Assembly: GCA_947302825.1 (NCBI GenBank)
Contig: CAMYWP010000005.1
Coordinates: 1 to 36,568 of the forward strand
Direction of reading: 5' to 3'
DNA length: 36,568 nt
Source: an uncultured Bacteroidales bacterium
Lineage (GTDB): Bacteria > Bacteroidota > Bacteroidia > Bacteroidales > UBA932
Numbering within the stretch: the first letter of the stretch is position 1; every line of letters begins with the position of its first letter. Of this stretch, positions 35,648 through 36,568 are shown in pieces. Under the pieces are notes generated by a model, which was not told the origin of the DNA, ran no database searches, and saw nothing but the letters and a program-made list of their open reading frames with translations. The position numbers and the translations under genes were made by a program.

Positions 35648-36568
35648 TTACTTATCTCCACGGACCCGAAGACTGTCTTCTAGCAACTGAGCCCGCAGCG
35701 CTTCCAGCGAGGGGAATTTCCGTTCGTCGCGAATGCGGCGGAGGAAGCGGATGCGCATGGGCAGGCCGTAGATGTCTTCGTCGAAGTCCAGGATATGCGT
35801 TTCGATGGTTCTAGTGGTTCCCCCCACCGTGGGCCTTTTGCCGATATTGGTCATCCCCGGATACTTCCGCCCCAGCACTTCCACCTCTACGGCATACACC
35901 CCATTCCCCGGCACCAGCTTCAACGGTTCATACAACTGCATATTGGCCGTAGGAAATCCGATGGTCCGACCCATCCGGTTCCCGGCCACCACCACCCCAT
36001 ACAGCCCATACGCATACCCCAGCATCTCATTGGCCGATGCGACATCCCCGCCTGCAAGTGCCATACGGATGATGGAGGATGATATGGCCATTGACGGCGA
36101 ATCTGCGCGCTGGGTGACGAAGGAAGGGCGAAGCTGGAAATTGGTTTTTTGCGCTACGTCGCAAAAAATAATTTCCGGCGGAGCTGACGGAAAAGATTCG
36201 CCGGATATTTCTGAAGCCATTCTCCGATCACTGCCGATGCGGTTGTCGTAGCCCATCACTACCAAAGAAGCTGCGAAGCGGTCGCGGAGGAGTTGGAGGT
36301 ATTCTTCGGCCTTCAGGGAGGCGAACTGGCGGGTGAAGGGCAGAACCTCCACCCGGTCAATGCCGGCGGCTGCTAAAAGGGCTTTTTTCTCTTCCAGCGA
36401 AGTTAGCAGCCGAAACTCTCTTGCGTCCTGCTGCAATACCGTCCTGGGATGCGGCCAGAATGTGACCACAATGGCCTCCTCTCCCCTTTCACGGGCAGCG
36501 GAGACCACTGTCTCAAGCACATGACGGTGCCCCAGATGGACACCGTCAAAATAACCTGTGGTTACTAC
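35648..36568 (-). CDS. ribF: Bifunctional riboflavin kinase/FAD synthetase (5' end beyond window)
   Basis: Reverse strand from the window end reads VVTTGYFDGVHLGHRHVLETVV, then MGYDNRIGSDRR, ISSSIIRMAL, GRTIGFPTANMQL, GMTNIGKRPTVGG. Confidence 0.93.
   Translation of the reverse strand, partial: VVTTGYFDGVHLGHRHVLETVVSAARERGEEAIVVTFWPHPRTVLQQDAREFRLLTSLEEKKALLAAAGIDRVEVLPFTRQFASLKAEEYLQLLRDRFAASLVVMGYDNRIGSDRRMASEISGESFPSAPPEIIFCDVAQKTNFQLRPSFVTQRADSPSMAISSSIIRMALAGGDVASANEMLGYAYGLYGVVVAGNRMGRTIGFPTANMQLYEPLKLVPGNGVYAVEVEVLGRKYPGMTNIGKRPTVGGTTRTIETHILDFDEDIYGLPMRIRFLRRIRDERKFPSLEALRAQLLEDSLRVRGDK

Overview
Window of about 36.6 kb from a moderately GC-rich Bacteroidota (Bacteroidales-like) chromosome. 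It has TAnnTTTG-type promoters, many short lipoproteins and many carbohydrate-active enzymes. From left to right it contains:
- a TonB-dependent receptor (partial, minus strand) and a GH26 enzyme
- a carboxypeptidase-regulatory-like protein and a tRNA-Ser(TGA)
- an EEP-family lipoprotein and a DUF6786-like lipoprotein
- a truncated GH88 gene, an SGNH hydrolase and a nitroreductase
- a CpsB-like phosphatase, a GH3 enzyme, a second nitroreductase and a peptidase C26
- a 17-aa-repeat protein, two GH43 enzymes, a DUF3810 protein and a PI-PLC
- a PPOX-fold protein, a tyrosine phosphatase, an acetyltransferase and a LolA-like protein
- a C69 dipeptidase, a GH29 fucosidase and a DUF4838-like protein
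- a housekeeping block: lspA, dksA-like, ileS, cvpA-like, tsaB, redoxin, HIT, greA, AGCS symporter, ribF

The most striking non-gene signal is a highly iterated 7-mer, ATCGGCC/GGCCGAT. I hand-counted about 95 occurrences against roughly 6 expected from base composition. They include six copies of the full palindrome ATCGGCCGAT, lie on both strands and fall in all codon registers.

Other notable signals:
- a 42-bp 5' leader repeated upstream of three unrelated genes
- a repeated 37-bp intergenic hairpin
- a single in-frame TGA splitting a Na+/alanine symporter
- a short interspersed repeat (peptide HSERSEES) inserted in frame in tsaB
- a redoxin that has lost its CxxC
- a probable 1-nt frameshift at the start of a PPOX gene
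- twin TGTCCC-N7-GGGAC(A) palindromes upstream of a truncated GH88 gene
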